Counted from the stretch's first letter, positions 44,749 to 58,562 are shown. The stretch: 64,000 bases of DNA from Peptoniphilus equinus (GCF_027921445.1 NZ_CP115667.1:1178001-1242000), one strand, 5' to 3'. Numbers and translations are program-made. The notes: generated from the letters alone by a model not told the origin.

Positions 44749-44774
44749 GCAAAAAAAGCCGACCGCAGTCGACT
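44749..44774 (-). terminator. intrinsic terminator of the glnN-rae1 operon
   Basis: AGTCGAC/GTCGGCT stem (one G-U) with a 4-nt loop, followed by a long T-run on the minus strand. Confidence 0.85.
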
Positions 44775-44789
44775 GTTTTTGTGATGGAT

Positions 44790-45317
44790 TCAATCCGTCT
44801 CCTCCACCTGAGCCTTTAAGCTTTGGAGCTCGTCGATGCTCAGTCCGTTGGTGAGGGTGGCGGCTTTTTTCAGTTGCTTCTGTCTCAGGCGCCGCTTGGC
44901 ACTGACAGCGTCCACTTCCGCTTCAAACTCCCGTGCCGAGAGCCGTGATCCGCCTCGGGAGAGGATGATCTGCTGTTCGATGTTGTCGCTGGTGGCGACG
45001 CGAATACCTCGGACGCGTCCCATCTCTGCGACTTGCCGTTCAATGAAGTGATCAGCGGTTTCAAATTCTCTGGTGAAGATGACGGTGAGGCCTTTGTAGC
45101 GATGGAGCCCGCCGCCGGATTTTTTCACGAGGTAGGCATCAAAGATGACATAGATGTCCTCGTCGGTCTCGGCGTTGTAGTCCGCCAGGATATCGAGGAG
45201 TTCTCGGCGCTGATCTTCCAGGGGGACGGTCTTGTCGATCCGTGACCACTGACCGATGACGTTGTAGCCGTCCACCAAAAGATAGCTTTTATTTCGACGG
45301 TACTTCAGCGGTCGCAT
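44790..45317 (-). CDS. rae1: NYN-domain ribosome-associated endoribonuclease Rae1 (YacP)
   Basis: 175 residues from the ATG at 45317 (AGAGGTA upstream; a longer frame is possible but unlikely). A PIN-like NYN domain: YLLVDGYNVIGQW, VIFDAYLV with acidic metal-binding residues, TADHFIERQVAEMG, VATSD. In B. subtilis Rae1 cuts mRNA in the ribosomal A site. Its start overlaps the rlmB end by 29 bp. The C-terminus is basic and helical. Last gene of the operon. Confidence 0.92.
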   Translation of the reverse strand: MRPLKYRRNKSYLLVDGYNVIGQWSRIDKTVPLEDQRRELLDILADYNAETDEDIYVIFDAYLVKKSGGGLHRYKGLTVIFTREFETADHFIERQVAEMGRVRGIRVATSDNIEQQIILSRGGSRLSAREFEAEVDAVSAKRRLRQKQLKKAATLTNGLSIDELQSLKAQVEETD

Positions 45318-46011
45318 ATTGACGCAGTACCTCTGCCATAAGGACACTGGCGGCACAGGAGGCATTCAGGGAGTTGATGCGTCCCACCATGGGAATGCTC
45401 ACGGTGACGTCGGTGTGTTTTTTCAGTGCCGGAGAGATGCCCTTGCCTTCATTGCCGATGACCAGAGCCACTTTGCCCTTTAAGTTGACGGTGGTGTAGG
45501 CTTCCCCCTCCATGTCCGCCGCATAAATCCAAAAGCCCTTGTCTTTTAACGTGTCGACGGCTTGGGACAGGTTGGTGACGATGGCGACACGGACGTTTTC
45601 CACCGCACCGGCGGAAGTCTTGTAGACGACGTCATTCACATAGGCCGCGTTGTGTTTGGGAATGAGAATCCCTTTGAAGCCGAATGCTTCTGCGGAACGG
45701 GCGATGGCGCCGAAGTTGTGAGGATCTTCGATCTTGTCTAAAATCAGTATGTGTTCAAGCTCGGTGATCTCTTCCAGGGTGGCATAGTTATAGTCGCTCA
45801 CCAGGGCGACGACGCCTTGGTGGTTGTTCCCCTCGCTGTAGTCGTCCAGTTTTTTCTTCGGCACTTCGGTGACGAGTATGCCGCCTTCACGTGCCATGCC
45901 GAAAATTTTCTTCACCGAACCTTCCCGGTTGCCTTTTTGCACATAGAGTTTGTCGACTTTGCCTGTCTTTAATACTTCAATGACCGGATTTCTTCCGTAT
46001 ACGTAACTCAA
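45289..46011 (-). CDS. rlmB: 23S rRNA 2'-O-methyltransferase RlmB (TrmH/SpoU family)
   Basis: 240 residues. An N-terminal L30e-like substrate domain ([16 protein letters not shown]) and a SPOUT methyltransferase domain with a trefoil knot: [53 protein letters not shown]. RlmB methylates the ribose of G2251 in 23S rRNA in E. coli. It overlaps thyX by 4 bp and rae1 by 29 bp. The order cysS-mrnC-rlmB-rae1 is as in B. subtilis, with thyX inserted. Confidence 0.94.
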   Translation of the reverse strand: MSYVYGRNPVIEVLKTGKVDKLYVQKGNREGSVKKIFGMAREGGILVTEVPKKKLDDYSEGNNHQGVVALVSDYNYATLEEITELEHILILDKIEDPHNFGAIARSAEAFGFKGILIPKHNAAYVNDVVYKTSAGAVENVRVAIVTNLSQAVDTLKDKGFWIYAADMEGEAYTTVNLKGKVALVIGNEGKGISPALKKHTDVTVSIPMVGRINSLNASCAASVLMAEVLRQYATAEVPSK

Positions 46012-46745
46012 TTTTCACCTAAATTTCTATAATATGCTCGCATTTCTTCCATGCGTCCGCAGCTCATGGCACCTTCGGTGCACGGGCCGTTCACGCAGGC
46101 GGGCCCTGCCAGTGCGAAAAGGGTCGGCGCAACGGCTTTGACTTGGCGGAGCATTTCTGTTGCCATGGCACGAATTTCCCATTGTGCCCGTGTGCAGCAG
46201 CGCATTTCAAAGAAGTGGAGCAAGGTTCTGGCGTTCATGGTAAAGACGATTTTGGTTTCACAGGCGTTGGGAAAGACGTAGCGTGCGTCTTCAATGGAGG
46301 CTTTTTCCGCCGCGGATTTTTTGAGATCTCCCTTTTGTGCCATGAGAAGTTCGGTAATCTTGCCGTAAGCGTCCCGAGCGTGATCCATGGCTTCGATAAA
46401 GACGGCCTTGGCTTCAGGATTGGCTTCTATTTGCGGCGGAATGACGTAGTGAAAATCGTCCAGCTTGACATAGCGCTGAGACTGCTGTGAGTAGGACGCA
46501 ATACGATGGCGAACCAGCTGATGGGTCAGGGTTCGCGACACGCCCTCCACGGCAAAGGTGAACGAGGCGTGCTCAATGGGTGAGGCATGAGAAAAACTCA
46601 TGAGCATTTTTAAAAACTTTCTTGCGTCGTCCTCGGTCATCTTCTCGGCAATTTCCGACACGCCTACTTTCGAATAGCACAGCTTGGCACTTTTGGCGAT
46701 CAGTTCTTCCGGATTCGGCGTGTGTGCGATCAGTTCAACTTTCAT
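46008..46745 (-). CDS. thyX: flavin-dependent thymidylate synthase
   Basis: 245 residues. The ThyX signature [14 protein letters not shown] is present, with [14 protein letters not shown] before it. It makes dTMP from dUMP using methylene-THF and FAD, leaving THF rather than DHF. No ThyA gene is in view. It overlaps its neighbours by 4 bp on each side (ATGA-type), so it is firmly part of the operon. Confidence 0.97.
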   Translation of the reverse strand: MKVELIAHTPNPEELIAKSAKLCYSKVGVSEIAEKMTEDDARKFLKMLMSFSHASPIEHASFTFAVEGVSRTLTHQLVRHRIASYSQQSQRYVKLDDFHYVIPPQIEANPEAKAVFIEAMDHARDAYGKITELLMAQKGDLKKSAAEKASIEDARYVFPNACETKIVFTMNARTLLHFFEMRCCTRAQWEIRAMATEMLRQVKAVAPTLFALAGPACVNGPCTEGAMSCGRMEEMRAYYRNLGEN

Positions 46746-47164
46746 ATTTCCCTCGTTTCCATGATTTTATTAAACAAAAACGCAATGCGCTCTGCGCGGT
46801 CCAACAGGTAGAGATAGCCGAAGAGGGTTTCAAGTCCCGTGGCATCCCGATAGTCTTTTAAGGTCTGATTCTTGGGGGTGGTGTGAGGATTGGCGTTGCG
46901 CCCTCGCTTGTACACCGCAAGTTCCTCATCGGTGAGCTCATCGACAATGCTTGCCATAAACGCCGCTTGAGCTTTGGCTTTGACAAAGCCGATGGCTTGG
47001 ATGTGGAGTCTTTTCGGATTCAGATTCCGATCTAAGAGTTTGGTGCGCACCAAGAGCTCAAAGACGCTGTCCCCGAGAAAGGCCAACGCCAAGGGGGAGA
47101 CTTCCCGAATGGAGGTCTCGGTGTAGCCTTTGGAGAAAGCGAGAAAACTTAAGCTCTTTTCCAC
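46742..47164 (-). CDS. mrnC: mini-ribonuclease III
   Basis: 140 residues. RNase III catalytic domain without the double-stranded RNA-binding domain: [20 protein letters not shown] carries the conserved acidic residue, and [17 protein letters not shown] the C-terminal signature. MrnC matures 23S rRNA ends in B. subtilis. Its start overlaps the end of cysS by 16 bp. Confidence 0.94.
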   Translation of the reverse strand: MEKSLSFLAFSKGYTETSIREVSPLALAFLGDSVFELLVRTKLLDRNLNPKRLHIQAIGFVKAKAQAAFMASIVDELTDEELAVYKRGRNANPHTTPKNQTLKDYRDATGLETLFGYLYLLDRAERIAFLFNKIMETREI

Positions 47165-48537
47165 TTGGTGCCCGCTCTCGTGTCTTCGATGACGATGCCC
47201 ATCTCAAGGAGCTGATCGCGAATGGCATCGGCTGTTGCAAAGTCTTTTGCTTTTTTCGCGTCTGCCCGTTTGGCAATCAGCGCTTCCACTTCGGCATTGT
47301 CTTCTTTTTGAAGCTCTAAAATGCCGAGGACTTTCGTGAGTTTGAGCAGGGTCGCCGTCACTTCCTCAATGACTTTCTTTGCACTGTGCTCATCCAGTTC
47401 GGTGTTGATGAGCTTCACGATGTTAAAGACGGCGGTGATGGCGTCGGCAGTGTTGATGTCGTTGTCCATGGACTTTTCAAAGAAAGCGACCTGCTCCGCC
47501 AGTTGATTTAAGATGGCGTGATCTCCGTCGGTGAGCGCTCTGTCCTCGCCTACAAGTCCGATGAGCTTGTCGTAGCCGTTATATATCCGCTCCAAGGCCT
47601 GTTTGGTCTGTACCATGACGTCATAGGAGAAGTTGATCGGCCCTCTGTAGTGGGAAGAGAGGAGGAAGAAACGGAGCACTTCCAGATTGAATTCCTCGGC
47701 GACTTCTCTGACGGTAAAGAAATTCCCCTTGGACTTGGACATTTTTTCGTTGTCCACGGTGATCATGCCATTGTGAAGCCAATACCGTGCAAAAGGCTTG
47801 CAGGTCAGGGTTTCGGACTGGGCAATCTCGTTCTCGTGGTGCGGGAACTGCAGGTCTTCCCCGCCGGAGTGAATGTCAATGGTGTCGCCTAAGAGGGTCT
47901 TTGCCATGACAGAACATTCAATGTGCCAGCCGGGACGACCGTCGCCCCATGGAGACGGCCAGTAAGGTTCGCCTTCTTTTTTGCCTTTCCAGAGGGCAAA
48001 GTCCGCCGGATTTTCCTTGAGGTCGTTCACATCGACCCGCTTGCCGCTGATGAGGTCCTCCAAGTTTTTCTTGGAGAGCTTCCCGTACTCCTCAAAGGCT
48101 TCAACCCTGAAGTAGACGTCGCCGCCGGCTTCATAGGCCGCACCTTTTTTTACCAGGCCGTCGATAAAGTCGATAATTTCATCAATGTGCTCGGTGGCAC
48201 GAGGATTGATGGTGTCATAGTCGTAGAGGTGCAGACCGTTAGCATCTTTTTTGAACTCTTCAATGTATTTTTCAGCCACTTCTTTTGAGCTCATGCCCGA
48301 TTCGTTGGCCTTATTGATAATCTTGTCATCAATGTCGGTGAAATTCACCACGAATTTGACGTCGTAGCCTTTATAGATAAAATAGCGGCGCAGGGTGTCA
48401 AACACCGTGAGAGGTCGGGCGTTGCCCACGTGAATATAGTTGTAAACGGTCGGTCCACAGTTGTACATATGGACGTGACCCGGCACAAGAGGCTCAAATT
48501 CCTCAAGTTGTCGTGTCAAAGTATTATATAGTTTCAT
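47149..48537 (-). CDS. cysS: cysteinyl-tRNA synthetase
   Basis: 462 residues from the ATG at 48537 (AGGAGA upstream). Class I synthetase: [19 protein letters not shown] (zinc-binding Cys and HIGH-like HVGN), [19 protein letters not shown] and the KMSKSKGNF loop. It attaches Cys to tRNA-Cys. Its start lies inside the nudix gene (14-bp overlap). No T-box is seen before it, which fits its internal operon position. Confidence 0.98.
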   Translation of the reverse strand: MKLYNTLTRQLEEFEPLVPGHVHMYNCGPTVYNYIHVGNARPLTVFDTLRRYFIYKGYDVKFVVNFTDIDDKIINKANESGMSSKEVAEKYIEEFKKDANGLHLYDYDTINPRATEHIDEIIDFIDGLVKKGAAYEAGGDVYFRVEAFEEYGKLSKKNLEDLISGKRVDVNDLKENPADFALWKGKKEGEPYWPSPWGDGRPGWHIECSVMAKTLLGDTIDIHSGGEDLQFPHHENEIAQSETLTCKPFARYWLHNGMITVDNEKMSKSKGNFFTVREVAEEFNLEVLRFFLLSSHYRGPINFSYDVMVQTKQALERIYNGYDKLIGLVGEDRALTDGDHAILNQLAEQVAFFEKSMDNDINTADAITAVFNIVKLINTELDEHSAKKVIEEVTATLLKLTKVLGILELQKEDNAEVEALIAKRADAKKAKDFATADAIRDQLLEMGIVIEDTRAGTKWKRA

Positions 48538-49056
48538 AGTTGTCTCCTGTCTCAAATTCCAGTTCTGTTGCCGATTCAAAAAAGTGAGGGTAGTAGCTCA
48601 CTCGCACCATCTTTCCCCACCGGTACAGACGTCGAAGTTCCTGAAGATTGACGATCCGCACGGCATTGACTTCGTCCTCCTGAAGACACAATGCATCAAG
48701 GTCCAACGGGCAGTCGATGAGATAGATGTAAAAAATACTCCGTCCCTGATGTTCGATGCGTTTTAATCGAATGGGACAGCAACTCAGATCGACTCCAATC
48801 TCTTCTTTGCCTTCACGAATAAGTCCATCCAACGGCGTTTCACCTGCAAGAATCGCGCCACCCACCGATGCGTACCACAGACCGCCAAAACGCCGCTTTG
48901 TATAAGCGCGCTGTTGCAGGAGGAAGTGGTGACGATCCACACGGATCCAACCTTCCGCGACGATGTGATACTCGCCCTGCTTCAGACGCTCCCCACGGCG
49001 CACCACTTTGTGTTTGCGCTTGCCGCGGGCGTTGTAGAGATCCCAGTACTCCGCCA

Positions 49057-49057
<1 letters not shown>
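48524..49057 (-). CDS. Nudix hydrolase
   Basis: 177 residues. The Nudix box is nearly canonical: GAILAGETPLDGLIREGKEE, then IGV, with Gly where a hydrophobic residue usually follows RE. The N-terminal part (EYWDLYNARGKR) resembles the IDI-like Nudix group. Substrate unknown; a house-cleaning nucleotide pyrophosphatase is possible. It sits between pyrG (TGATG overlap of 1 nt) and cysS. Confidence 0.88.
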
Positions 49058-52711
<3,654 letters not shown>

Positions 52712-52730
52712 AGTCCCTCCCGTTTGCTAT

Positions 52731-52763
52731 AAAAATAAAAAATTGGCACTGTTACATGCCAAT
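52731..52763 (-). terminator. terminator-like hairpin before glnN, possible attenuator
   Basis: ATTGGCA/TGCCAAT stem with an 8-nt loop, followed by TTTTTATTTTT on the minus strand, ending 20 bp before the glnN ATG. A smaller hairpin (CTCCA/TGGAG, 52780-52794) precedes it. There is no room for a promoter after it, so glnN transcripts must pass through it. Confidence 0.75.
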
Positions 52764-52805
52764 ATGAAAAAAATATTTGCTCCAAGACATGGAGTGTTTT
52801 CTTTT

Positions 52806-52834
52806 ATATTAATCGAATCTCTCGCCCTTGTCAA
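52806..52834 (-). promoter_or_regulatory. probable promoter of the glnN operon
   Basis: TTGACA (52834-52829), 17-bp spacer, TAATAT (52811-52806). The -35 box overlaps the stop codon of the AraC-type gene. The leader would be about 88 nt. Confidence 0.65.
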
Positions 52835-54189
52835 GCTTCTTGACTCTTGCGATAGGCCGACGGGGTCATGCCGACGATGCGTTTGAAGCTGACACTGAAG
52901 TAGCTGAGATTCTGATACCCGACCTTTTCACAGATCTCAAGCACCGACAGTTTGGTCTCTCTTAGCATTCGCTTCGCATTTTCAAGACGTACGCCGTTTA
53001 AATAATCAACAAAACTGATGCCCATCTTTTCCTTGAAGAGGCGTGAAAAATAACTCTTGTTGTAGCCGGACACATAGGCGATCTTATCCAAATTGATCGG
53101 ATACATATAGTATTTATGGATATAGGTGAGAGCCACGTCCATGCCGCTGGTGAGATGGCGACGGTCCATAAGCTCCATCACCTTGTCGTAAAATTCCCGA
53201 CACACTTTCTCTATATCCCCCAGAGTGGTCTGAACAAAGGTGCTGTTTAAGGTGTCAAAGAGATAGGACGCCACCCGATTTTTGCTTTCAATCGGCAGTC
53301 GCATAATGTAGTTGGTGGACTCGGAGAGCATCATGACCACTGTGGAACGTACGTAAGCCGACGAGGACATATCCTCCCTAAACCTGTCAAAGAGGTTTTG
53401 AATGACGACATGAATGCCCTCAATGTTCATCAGACCCACTTCCACCACAATGTTGTGAACGATGGTCTCAAGATTCAACTCAGCATTATGCTCGCCCATC
53501 TCATCCTGATACACGAAAAATTGTCCCCGGCCTTTCCCAAAGGTGAGGCTCATGGCCTTGAGCGCCTGCTCGTAGGCGAACATCGGCGTGTTCAGATTGG
53601 AAATGGGGTGACCGACACTGACAGAGACAGAGTGACCTGTGGCCAGAATGAGCTCTCGAACCAGTTGGTTGCCGACCTTTGCGATAAACGCATCCGCGTC
53701 TTCCCCTGTGCGACCCTCCAAATCCAACATCATGACCACACGATCCGTATCTCGAATACTCCCGACCAATGCTTTATAATCCCCGAGGACTTTTCTACTC
53801 TTGGTGCAGAGATTCTTCTTCATCTCCAGACGGAACTTCAGGCCTCGGTCTTCGCTCAGCTTCCAAAAATCGTCATAGGCGATGATGAACACCGCACCGG
53901 GATTGATAGCAAGTCCCAAAAGCTGATAGATTTCAGACATGGCGCTATAGCGATGCACCTGTCCGGAAATCAAGGCATAGATGAATTCGATGCTCATCAC
54001 ATCCATGACGGTGTCCATAAAGTATGGATTGTTCTTAATCCCTTCAGTGGAAAAGCTTACGCCTTCCAGACCAGTGAAATCCACCGGCTCCAAGTGGGTA
54101 GAATCCGTATCCGTTTCGGTAATATATAAGACTTCCTCGCCAATGTACGGACAGACGTCACGACTTGTATTAATACGTTCAACTTTCAT
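52831..54189 (-). CDS. AraC-type regulator with a large N-terminal sensor part
   Basis: 452 residues. The C-terminal ~100 residues form the AraC double helix-turn-helix (LDKIAYVSGYNKSYFSRLFK, LSVLEICEKVGYQNLSYFSV, GMTPSAYRK). The N-terminal ~350 include a part resembling the GGDEF-like domain of other AraC/YesN-type regulators (FIIAYDDFWKLSEDRG, SVSVGHPISN, AYEQALKAMSL), without a diguanylate-cyclase GGDEF motif. The signal sensed is unknown. GGAGC precedes the ATG. The leader is about 270 nt. It lies upstream of glnN in the same direction; regulation of glnN is conceivable but not shown. Confidence 0.85.
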   Translation of the reverse strand: MKVERINTSRDVCPYIGEEVLYITETDTDSTHLEPVDFTGLEGVSFSTEGIKNNPYFMDTVMDVMSIEFIYALISGQVHRYSAMSEIYQLLGLAINPGAVFIIAYDDFWKLSEDRGLKFRLEMKKNLCTKSRKVLGDYKALVGSIRDTDRVVMMLDLEGRTGEDADAFIAKVGNQLVRELILATGHSVSVSVGHPISNLNTPMFAYEQALKAMSLTFGKGRGQFFVYQDEMGEHNAELNLETIVHNIVVEVGLMNIEGIHVVIQNLFDRFREDMSSSAYVRSTVVMMLSESTNYIMRLPIESKNRVASYLFDTLNSTFVQTTLGDIEKVCREFYDKVMELMDRRHLTSGMDVALTYIHKYYMYPINLDKIAYVSGYNKSYFSRLFKEKMGISFVDYLNGVRLENAKRMLRETKLSVLEICEKVGYQNLSYFSVSFKRIVGMTPSAYRKSQEA

Positions 54190-54464
54190 GGTTGCTCCTT
54201 ACGCAAGTACCCTTGCTAGATTAGTCTCATCGTCGTTGCTCTCACATTCGGCGTCCTGTCTTTGACTATAGCAGCTCACAGGTCGCCCGGTAATCGTATG
54301 CAAAAGCACGACGTGTTTAAATACCCTAATAGAATATCACACCTTGTGTCCCGGCCTTAAATAAAATTTCAATTTCTTTACCACGCCATATTCTTCGCCG
54401 GTAAATCAAACTCCCCAATAATAAACCGTTTACTTAACACAAAGACACAACTTCTATACCCCAG

Positions 54465-54492
54465 ATTATACCAATTTAAATAGAAATGACAA
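54465..54492 (-). promoter_or_regulatory. probable promoter of the AraC-type regulator
   Basis: TTGTCA (54492-54487), 16-bp spacer, TATAAT (54470-54465) on the minus strand. Confidence 0.65.
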
Positions 54493-54518
54493 ATTTTTTT
54501 TACTTTTTGTTCTCACAA

Positions 54519-54546
54519 TATAAAAAACCACGCCGAAGCGTGGCTT
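54519..54546 (-). terminator. intrinsic terminator after the cupin-like gene
   Basis: AAGCCACGC pairs with GCGTGGTTT (one G-U) around TTCG, followed by T's on the minus strand. Confidence 0.9.
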
Positions 54547-54553
54547 GATGTGT

Positions 54554-55087
54554 TTACTTTTGATCCTTATGCCCTTCACGAGCGACTTTGTATTCGCCGG
54601 TTTCAGGGTTGAGCGAGTAGATGTTAAAGTTGGTCTTAATATCGAAGCCTTCATAGTGGGTTGCCATGTTCACCGATGCGGAACCGTCTTTACCGGATTG
54701 AACTCTGTGGAACACGTAGGTTGGCCAAACTAAGAGTCCGCCGCCTTCGAGAACGCGTTTGCCGTTGTGTTCGATATACTCAGGTGTCACCACGAATTTG
54801 TGAACGTGAGGTTCTTTTTCAGACCAGAGTTCCACGTGGCGTTCGCCTCGCAGTACTAACAGATTGTCATCTTGATAAGGGTGCATATACCAAGGACGGT
54901 CGTCACCTTCTACAGGGCCCGGGCTGATGGCGTCTTGTAAGTGGAGCACGCGGTCAATCGCATCAACCTTCGGTACCATAGACTTGCCCATCACATCAAA
55001 GACAACGCCCGGTGTCTTTCTGAACTCTTGAAGTTTAATAATTTTAAATAAACCTTCAATCTCTTCTACAATATAATCTTTATCCAC
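54554..55087 (-). CDS. cupin-like protein of unknown function
   Basis: 177 residues, no signal peptide or membrane segment. The middle resembles a cupin beta-barrel: WYMHPYQDDNLLVLRGERH as motif 1 and GGGLLVWPTYVFHRVQSG as motif 2, with possible metal-binding His. Classical cupin spacing is only partly kept. The start is GTG after AAGGAGG. It is monocistronic with its own terminator. I do not recognise a named family; an isomerase or small-molecule-binding role would be a guess. Confidence 0.6.
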   Translation of the reverse strand: MDKDYIVEEIEGLFKIIKLQEFRKTPGVVFDVMGKSMVPKVDAIDRVLHLQDAISPGPVEGDDRPWYMHPYQDDNLLVLRGERHVELWSEKEPHVHKFVVTPEYIEHNGKRVLEGGGLLVWPTYVFHRVQSGKDGSASVNMATHYEGFDIKTNFNIYSLNPETGEYKVAREGHKDQK

Positions 55088-55274
55088 AATATCCCTCCTT
55101 AAAATTTCTACGCTTATACTATACCCTAATTTTCATAATATTCACTTCATCCATGGCTTTGAGAAAAAATATACCGTTTTAACATACAATAGGGCCTTGA
55201 CGACGCCATCAATCTGTTGTCCATGGTGCTGTGCATATCGTACTCATGTCAAATCAGCGTTGTGTGAAACGTTG

Positions 55275-55307
55275 CATAAAAAATCGCCTTGAGTCGTTCA
55301 AGGCGAT
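55275..55307 (-). terminator. intrinsic terminator of ackA
   Basis: ATCGCCTTGA/TCAAGGCGAT, a perfect 10-bp stem with a 5-nt loop, followed by TTTTTTAT on the minus strand. Confidence 0.95.
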
Positions 55308-55314
55308 AGAGGAT

Positions 55315-56517
55315 TTATTTTACTAAGTTTAATGTGTCGCGTGCAATCATCAGCTCTTCGTTGGTTGGGATGACCATAACTTTGACAGACGATGCATCAG
55401 TGGAGACAATTTTTTCTTCACCGCGCATAGCGTTGGCTTCAGAGTCAATTTCTACGCCGAACACGCTCAGCTTTTTAATGATGTTGGCGCGTGTTTCCGC
55501 TGAGTTTTCGCCAAGACCTGCGGTAAAGACAATACCGTCAATGTCTTCGAGGGCGTCAAAGTGAGTGAAGTAGCCTGCAATGAATTTAGCCGCATCGGTT
55601 TCATAGACGTCAAGAGCGAGTTCGGCACGTTGGTTGCCGTTTGCCATAGCTTCTTCAATGTCTCTGAAATCGGAGGACACGCCGCTGATACCGAGGACGC
55701 CGGACTCTTTGTTCAACAAGTTGTCGATGCCTGCGCCGTCAAGCCCTTTTTTATCCATTAAGAAAGTGATGATGGCAGGATCAATATTCCCGGAGCGAGT
55801 TCCCATTGGCAGTCCTTCAAGCGGTGTGAAGCCCATGGTCGTGTCATAGCTCTTGCCTTCTTTAACTGCTGTGATGGACGCACCATTACCGAGATGGCAA
55901 GTGACGAGGTTCACTTGATCTTTGGATTTGCCTACCATGTCTGCAGCACGTTCGGTAACGTATTTATGGGAAGTGCCGTGGAAGCCGTAACGGCGAATCT
56001 TGTAGTCTTCGTAGGTGTCATATGGCAAGGCGTAGATGTAGTTCTTTGCCGGCATGGTTTGATGGAAGGCGGTGTCGAAGACTGCCACTTGTTTTACATT
56101 TGGAAGCAGGGTGCTGACTGCTTCGATGCCCATAATGTTTGGAGGATTGTGAAGCGGTGCAACGTCGAAGTTCTTTTTAATGGCTTCAATGACGGCCTCA
56201 TCAATGATGACAGAATCTGCAAAGTCTTCGCCGCCGTGTACGACCCGATGGCCGACGGCTCCGATTTCGTCCAAGGATGCAATGGCGCCGTACTCACTGT
56301 CGATAATGGAATCCATTACAATTTTCAGAGCGTCTTTGTGATCTTTTAAATCCTGTTCTATGACTTTTTTATCCTTACCTGTCGTCTCGTGTTTGACGCG
56401 TGAGCCTTCAATGCCGATGCGTTCCACCAGACCTTTTGCCATGAGCTGTTCCCCGTCCATATCGATAAGCTGATACTTCAACGATGATGAACCGCAGTTA
56501 ATTACTAAAATTTTCAT
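55315..56517 (-). CDS. ackA: acetate kinase
   Basis: 400 residues from the ATG at 56517 (GAGGAGG upstream; the longer frame lacks support). ASKHA-family kinase: [57 protein letters not shown]. It converts acetyl phosphate and ADP to acetate and ATP, an energy-yielding step of anaerobic fermentation. pta is not beside it. The divergent neighbour tmcAL shares the 79-bp intergenic region, an arrangement I recall from related anaerobes. Confidence 0.98.
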   Translation of the reverse strand: MKILVINCGSSSLKYQLIDMDGEQLMAKGLVERIGIEGSRVKHETTGKDKKVIEQDLKDHKDALKIVMDSIIDSEYGAIASLDEIGAVGHRVVHGGEDFADSVIIDEAVIEAIKKNFDVAPLHNPPNIMGIEAVSTLLPNVKQVAVFDTAFHQTMPAKNYIYALPYDTYEDYKIRRYGFHGTSHKYVTERAADMVGKSKDQVNLVTCHLGNGASITAVKEGKSYDTTMGFTPLEGLPMGTRSGNIDPAIITFLMDKKGLDGAGIDNLLNKESGVLGISGVSSDFRDIEEAMANGNQRAELALDVYETDAAKFIAGYFTHFDALEDIDGIVFTAGLGENSAETRANIIKKLSVFGVEIDSEANAMRGEEKIVSTDASSVKVMVIPTNEELMIARDTLNLVK

Positions 56518-56554
56518 GTAATCCTCCTCGTAGTCTTTGAAATTTTCCGCATCT

Positions 56555-56560
56555 ATTATA
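56555..56560 (-). promoter_or_regulatory. probable -10 box of ackA
   Basis: TATAAT on the minus strand, 38 bp before the ackA ATG; the -35 is not clear. Confidence 0.5.
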
Positions 56561-56596
56561 TCATAGAGACAAGAATTAGAGAAATGAGAGATACGT

Positions 56597-57772
56597 ATGA
56601 TTTCAGCCATCATTGCAGAATACAATCCCTTTCACAACGGCCATCGCTATCAGCTGGAACAGGCACGCACGTTCGGTCCCGTGGTGGTGATCATGAGCGG
56701 AAGCTTCACACAACGAGGTACGCCAGCGGTGCTGGATAAATTTACACGAGCCGGTCTTGCCGCACGGTACGGTGCGGATCTGGTGTTGGAACTGCCTGTG
56801 GTATGTGCGGTCGCTCCGGCGACATTTTTTGCCCGAGGCGGTGTTGCCATGGCGGCGGCTTTCGGCGCAGACCGATTAATCTTCGGAGCCGAGTCGCCCC
56901 TTGAGGTGCTTGTACCTCTTGCTGACAAAATCAGCGCCGTGCCGTCCCAGTCATTGATTCGTACTTTAAAACAAGGCTTATCCTTGCCCCAGACGTTGGA
57001 GGATTGTCTCGACGTATCTGACGCTGAGAGGGACGCACTCCGACGTCCCAACAACATTTTGGCTCTGGAGTACCTAGGCGCCATTCGAGATCTGAATGTC
57101 CTCCTTGAACCCTACGCCATAGCACGAACCGTGGCGCACCATAGCGGTGAGGTGACAACGGGAGATATCGCCTTCGCCTCGGCTTCTCACATTCGAGAGC
57201 TTACTGTCAACGGTGCTTGGGACGAGCTTCGCAAAGTGGTGCCCGACGCCGTCTATACGGCCCTGACATCTACTAACCACACGCAAGCCGATGTCGATGT
57301 AACCGCTCAAATAAAAAAACTTCTTCGCTATCGTGAGATGATAGATGAAGAAGCTGTCGTGTCTTTAGATTATGAGGACGGTCTTGAGCACCGTTTAGCT
57401 CAAGCTGTGAAGGGTTCAGAGGATTGGAATGCGCTGAAGCCGAAACACATGACTCACGCTCGCATGAACCGTTACCTCACCCAAACACTGCTTGAACTCC
57501 GCCGTAAAGATTATGACGCAGTGATGACGCAACTGCCTCTTCGTGTGCTTGCCATCGGCCCAAGAGGTAGAGAGCTCCTCCGCTCAAAAAACGGGAACCG
57601 CCACCTGGTGCAGAACCCGAAAGCATATCAAGCTTTCAATCACGACGCTTGGATACAGGAGTGCCGAGCCGCCGAGCTGCGCAGTCTTTTACTTAATGAC
57701 GCGCCGAGCTTAGACTATCGCAACCCGCTTTATATTCATGATGAGATGTCTCGAAGCAGTGATCCGTCTTAA
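56597..57772 (+). CDS. tmcAL: tRNA(Met) cytidine acetate ligase TmcAL (YlbM family)
   Basis: 391 residues. An HIGH-type nucleotidyltransferase fold: [20 protein letters not shown] with the HxGH motif, [41 protein letters not shown]. In B. subtilis TmcAL acetylates the wobble cytidine of elongator tRNA-Met using acetate and ATP. That substrate links it to the divergent acetate kinase gene; an elongator tRNA-Met gene lies at 59058-59134. The Shine-Dalgarno (GAGA) is weak. Confidence 0.92.
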   Translation: MISAIIAEYNPFHNGHRYQLEQARTFGPVVVIMSGSFTQRGTPAVLDKFTRAGLAARYGADLVLELPVVCAVAPATFFARGGVAMAAAFGADRLIFGAESPLEVLVPLADKISAVPSQSLIRTLKQGLSLPQTLEDCLDVSDAERDALRRPNNILALEYLGAIRDLNVLLEPYAIARTVAHHSGEVTTGDIAFASASHIRELTVNGAWDELRKVVPDAVYTALTSTNHTQADVDVTAQIKKLLRYREMIDEEAVVSLDYEDGLEHRLAQAVKGSEDWNALKPKHMTHARMNRYLTQTLLELRRKDYDAVMTQLPLRVLAIGPRGRELLRSKNGNRHLVQNPKAYQAFNHDAWIQECRAAELRSLLLNDAPSLDYRNPLYIHDEMSRSSDPS

Positions 57773-58140
57773 CCGGTCCGATGTTGAATGATTAAAAATT
57801 AGTCTCAATGGACGTCCTTCAAGCTTTATGAGGAGTTCTGAACAGTTAAGCTAAACTCGGTTTACGATTCATGACTCCCTCTCACCACACAGCAAGTTCA
57901 TCTGTCACGGATCAACACAGCTACTGATGGCTTTCCGCGATCCATAATATTTTTCATCTATCTGATAGCCCAATACCATGGAGCTGACACCGCTTATATC
58001 CCACCGAATTATTGATCTCCTGTATACGTTACCGCAACACCTTAATGTATTGTAGATATTTTACTTGAGTCTAAAGTTTTATATCTACCGCGTGTAGCTG
58101 TCCTACACCATCATCCTCGCCTTTTACACAAAGCTTTTTA
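57773..58140. other. gene-less stretch after tmcAL
   Basis: No gene, RNA or repeat is recognised in these 368 bp. I see no terminator for tmcAL; the only hairpin nearby (58145-58178) may serve both directions. Confidence 0.6.
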
Positions 58141-58144
58141 TTCA

Positions 58145-58178
58145 CAAAAAATCCCACATGTAATCATGTGGGATTTTT
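58145..58178 (-). terminator. terminator of the rRNA-tRNA operon
   Basis: ATCCCACATG/CATGTGGGAT, a perfect 10-bp stem with a 4-nt loop, with T-runs on both strands. It follows the last tRNA gene on the minus strand. Confidence 0.85.
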
Positions 58179-58210
58179 ACTACCGCCTTATTCCAAAGAC
58201 AGTAACCTTA

Positions 58211-58285
58211 TGGAGCGGATGACGAGATTCGAACTCGCGACCCTCGCCTTGGCAAGGCGATGCTCTACCACTGAGCCACATCCGC
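58211..58285 (-). tRNA. tRNA-Gly (GCC)
   Basis: 75 nt with encoded CCA. Anticodon loop TTGCCAA between TCGCC and GGCGA. Identical in body to the gene at 58677-58751. Last gene of the cluster. Confidence 0.97.
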
Positions 58286-58323
58286 ATAGATATATCTATA
58301 AACTATCATTATTTTAAAGTCCA

Positions 58324-58348
58324 CCCTGTAACCCTGGCAGTTACAGGG
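58324..58348 (-). other. hairpin downstream of tRNA-Arg (CCG)
   Basis: CCCTGTAAC/GTTACAGGG, a 9-bp stem with a 7-nt loop. No U-run follows. Nearly the same element follows the other tRNA-Arg gene. Confidence 0.8.
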
Positions 58349-58352
58349 ATTT

Positions 58353-58429
58353 TGGTACGCCCTAGAGGACTCGAACCCCCGACCTTTTGGACCGGAACCA
58401 AACGCTCTATCCAACTGAGCTAAGGACGC
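58353..58429 (-). tRNA. tRNA-Arg (CCG)
   Basis: 77 nt with encoded CCA. Anticodon loop TTCCGGT closed by TTTGG/CCAAA. It reads CGG. Body closely similar to the tRNA-Arg (ACG) at 58563-58639. Confidence 0.95.
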
Positions 58430-58432
58430 ATA

Positions 58433-58507
58433 TGGAGCGGATGACGAGAATCGAACTCGCAGCCCTCGCCTTGGGAAGGCGATGCTCTACCATTGAGCCA
58501 CATCCGC
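58433..58507 (-). tRNA. tRNA-Gly (CCC)
   Basis: 75 nt with encoded CCA. Anticodon loop TTCCCAA. Differs from the GCC isoacceptors at only a few positions, including the wobble base. Confidence 0.96.
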
Positions 58508-58533
58508 GAACAAAGTCTTCAGTTTTAAAAATA

Positions 58534-58558
58534 CCCTGTAACCTTAGCAGTTACAGGG
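58534..58558 (-). other. hairpin downstream of tRNA-Arg (ACG)
   Basis: CCCTGTAAC/GTTACAGGG stem with a 7-nt loop, followed on the minus strand by TATTTTT, so it may be a partial terminator or a processing signal. Confidence 0.75.
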
Positions 58559-58562
58559 ATTT

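Larger units (their letters stand above)
54190..54553 (-). other. 364-bp gene-less stretch: leader of the AraC-type regulator
   Basis: No gene seen. It contains a promoter (54465-54492), a leader of about 270 nt without a riboswitch I recognise, and a second weak promoter (TTACCG-17-TATAGT) nearer the gene. The terminator of the cupin-like gene lies at its right end. Confidence 0.6.

Noticed and set aside
52731-52834. T-box or known glutamine riboswitch in the glnN leader
   Set aside because: The leader is only about 88 nt, and neither a T-box core nor a glutamine-riboswitch pattern that I know is visible.
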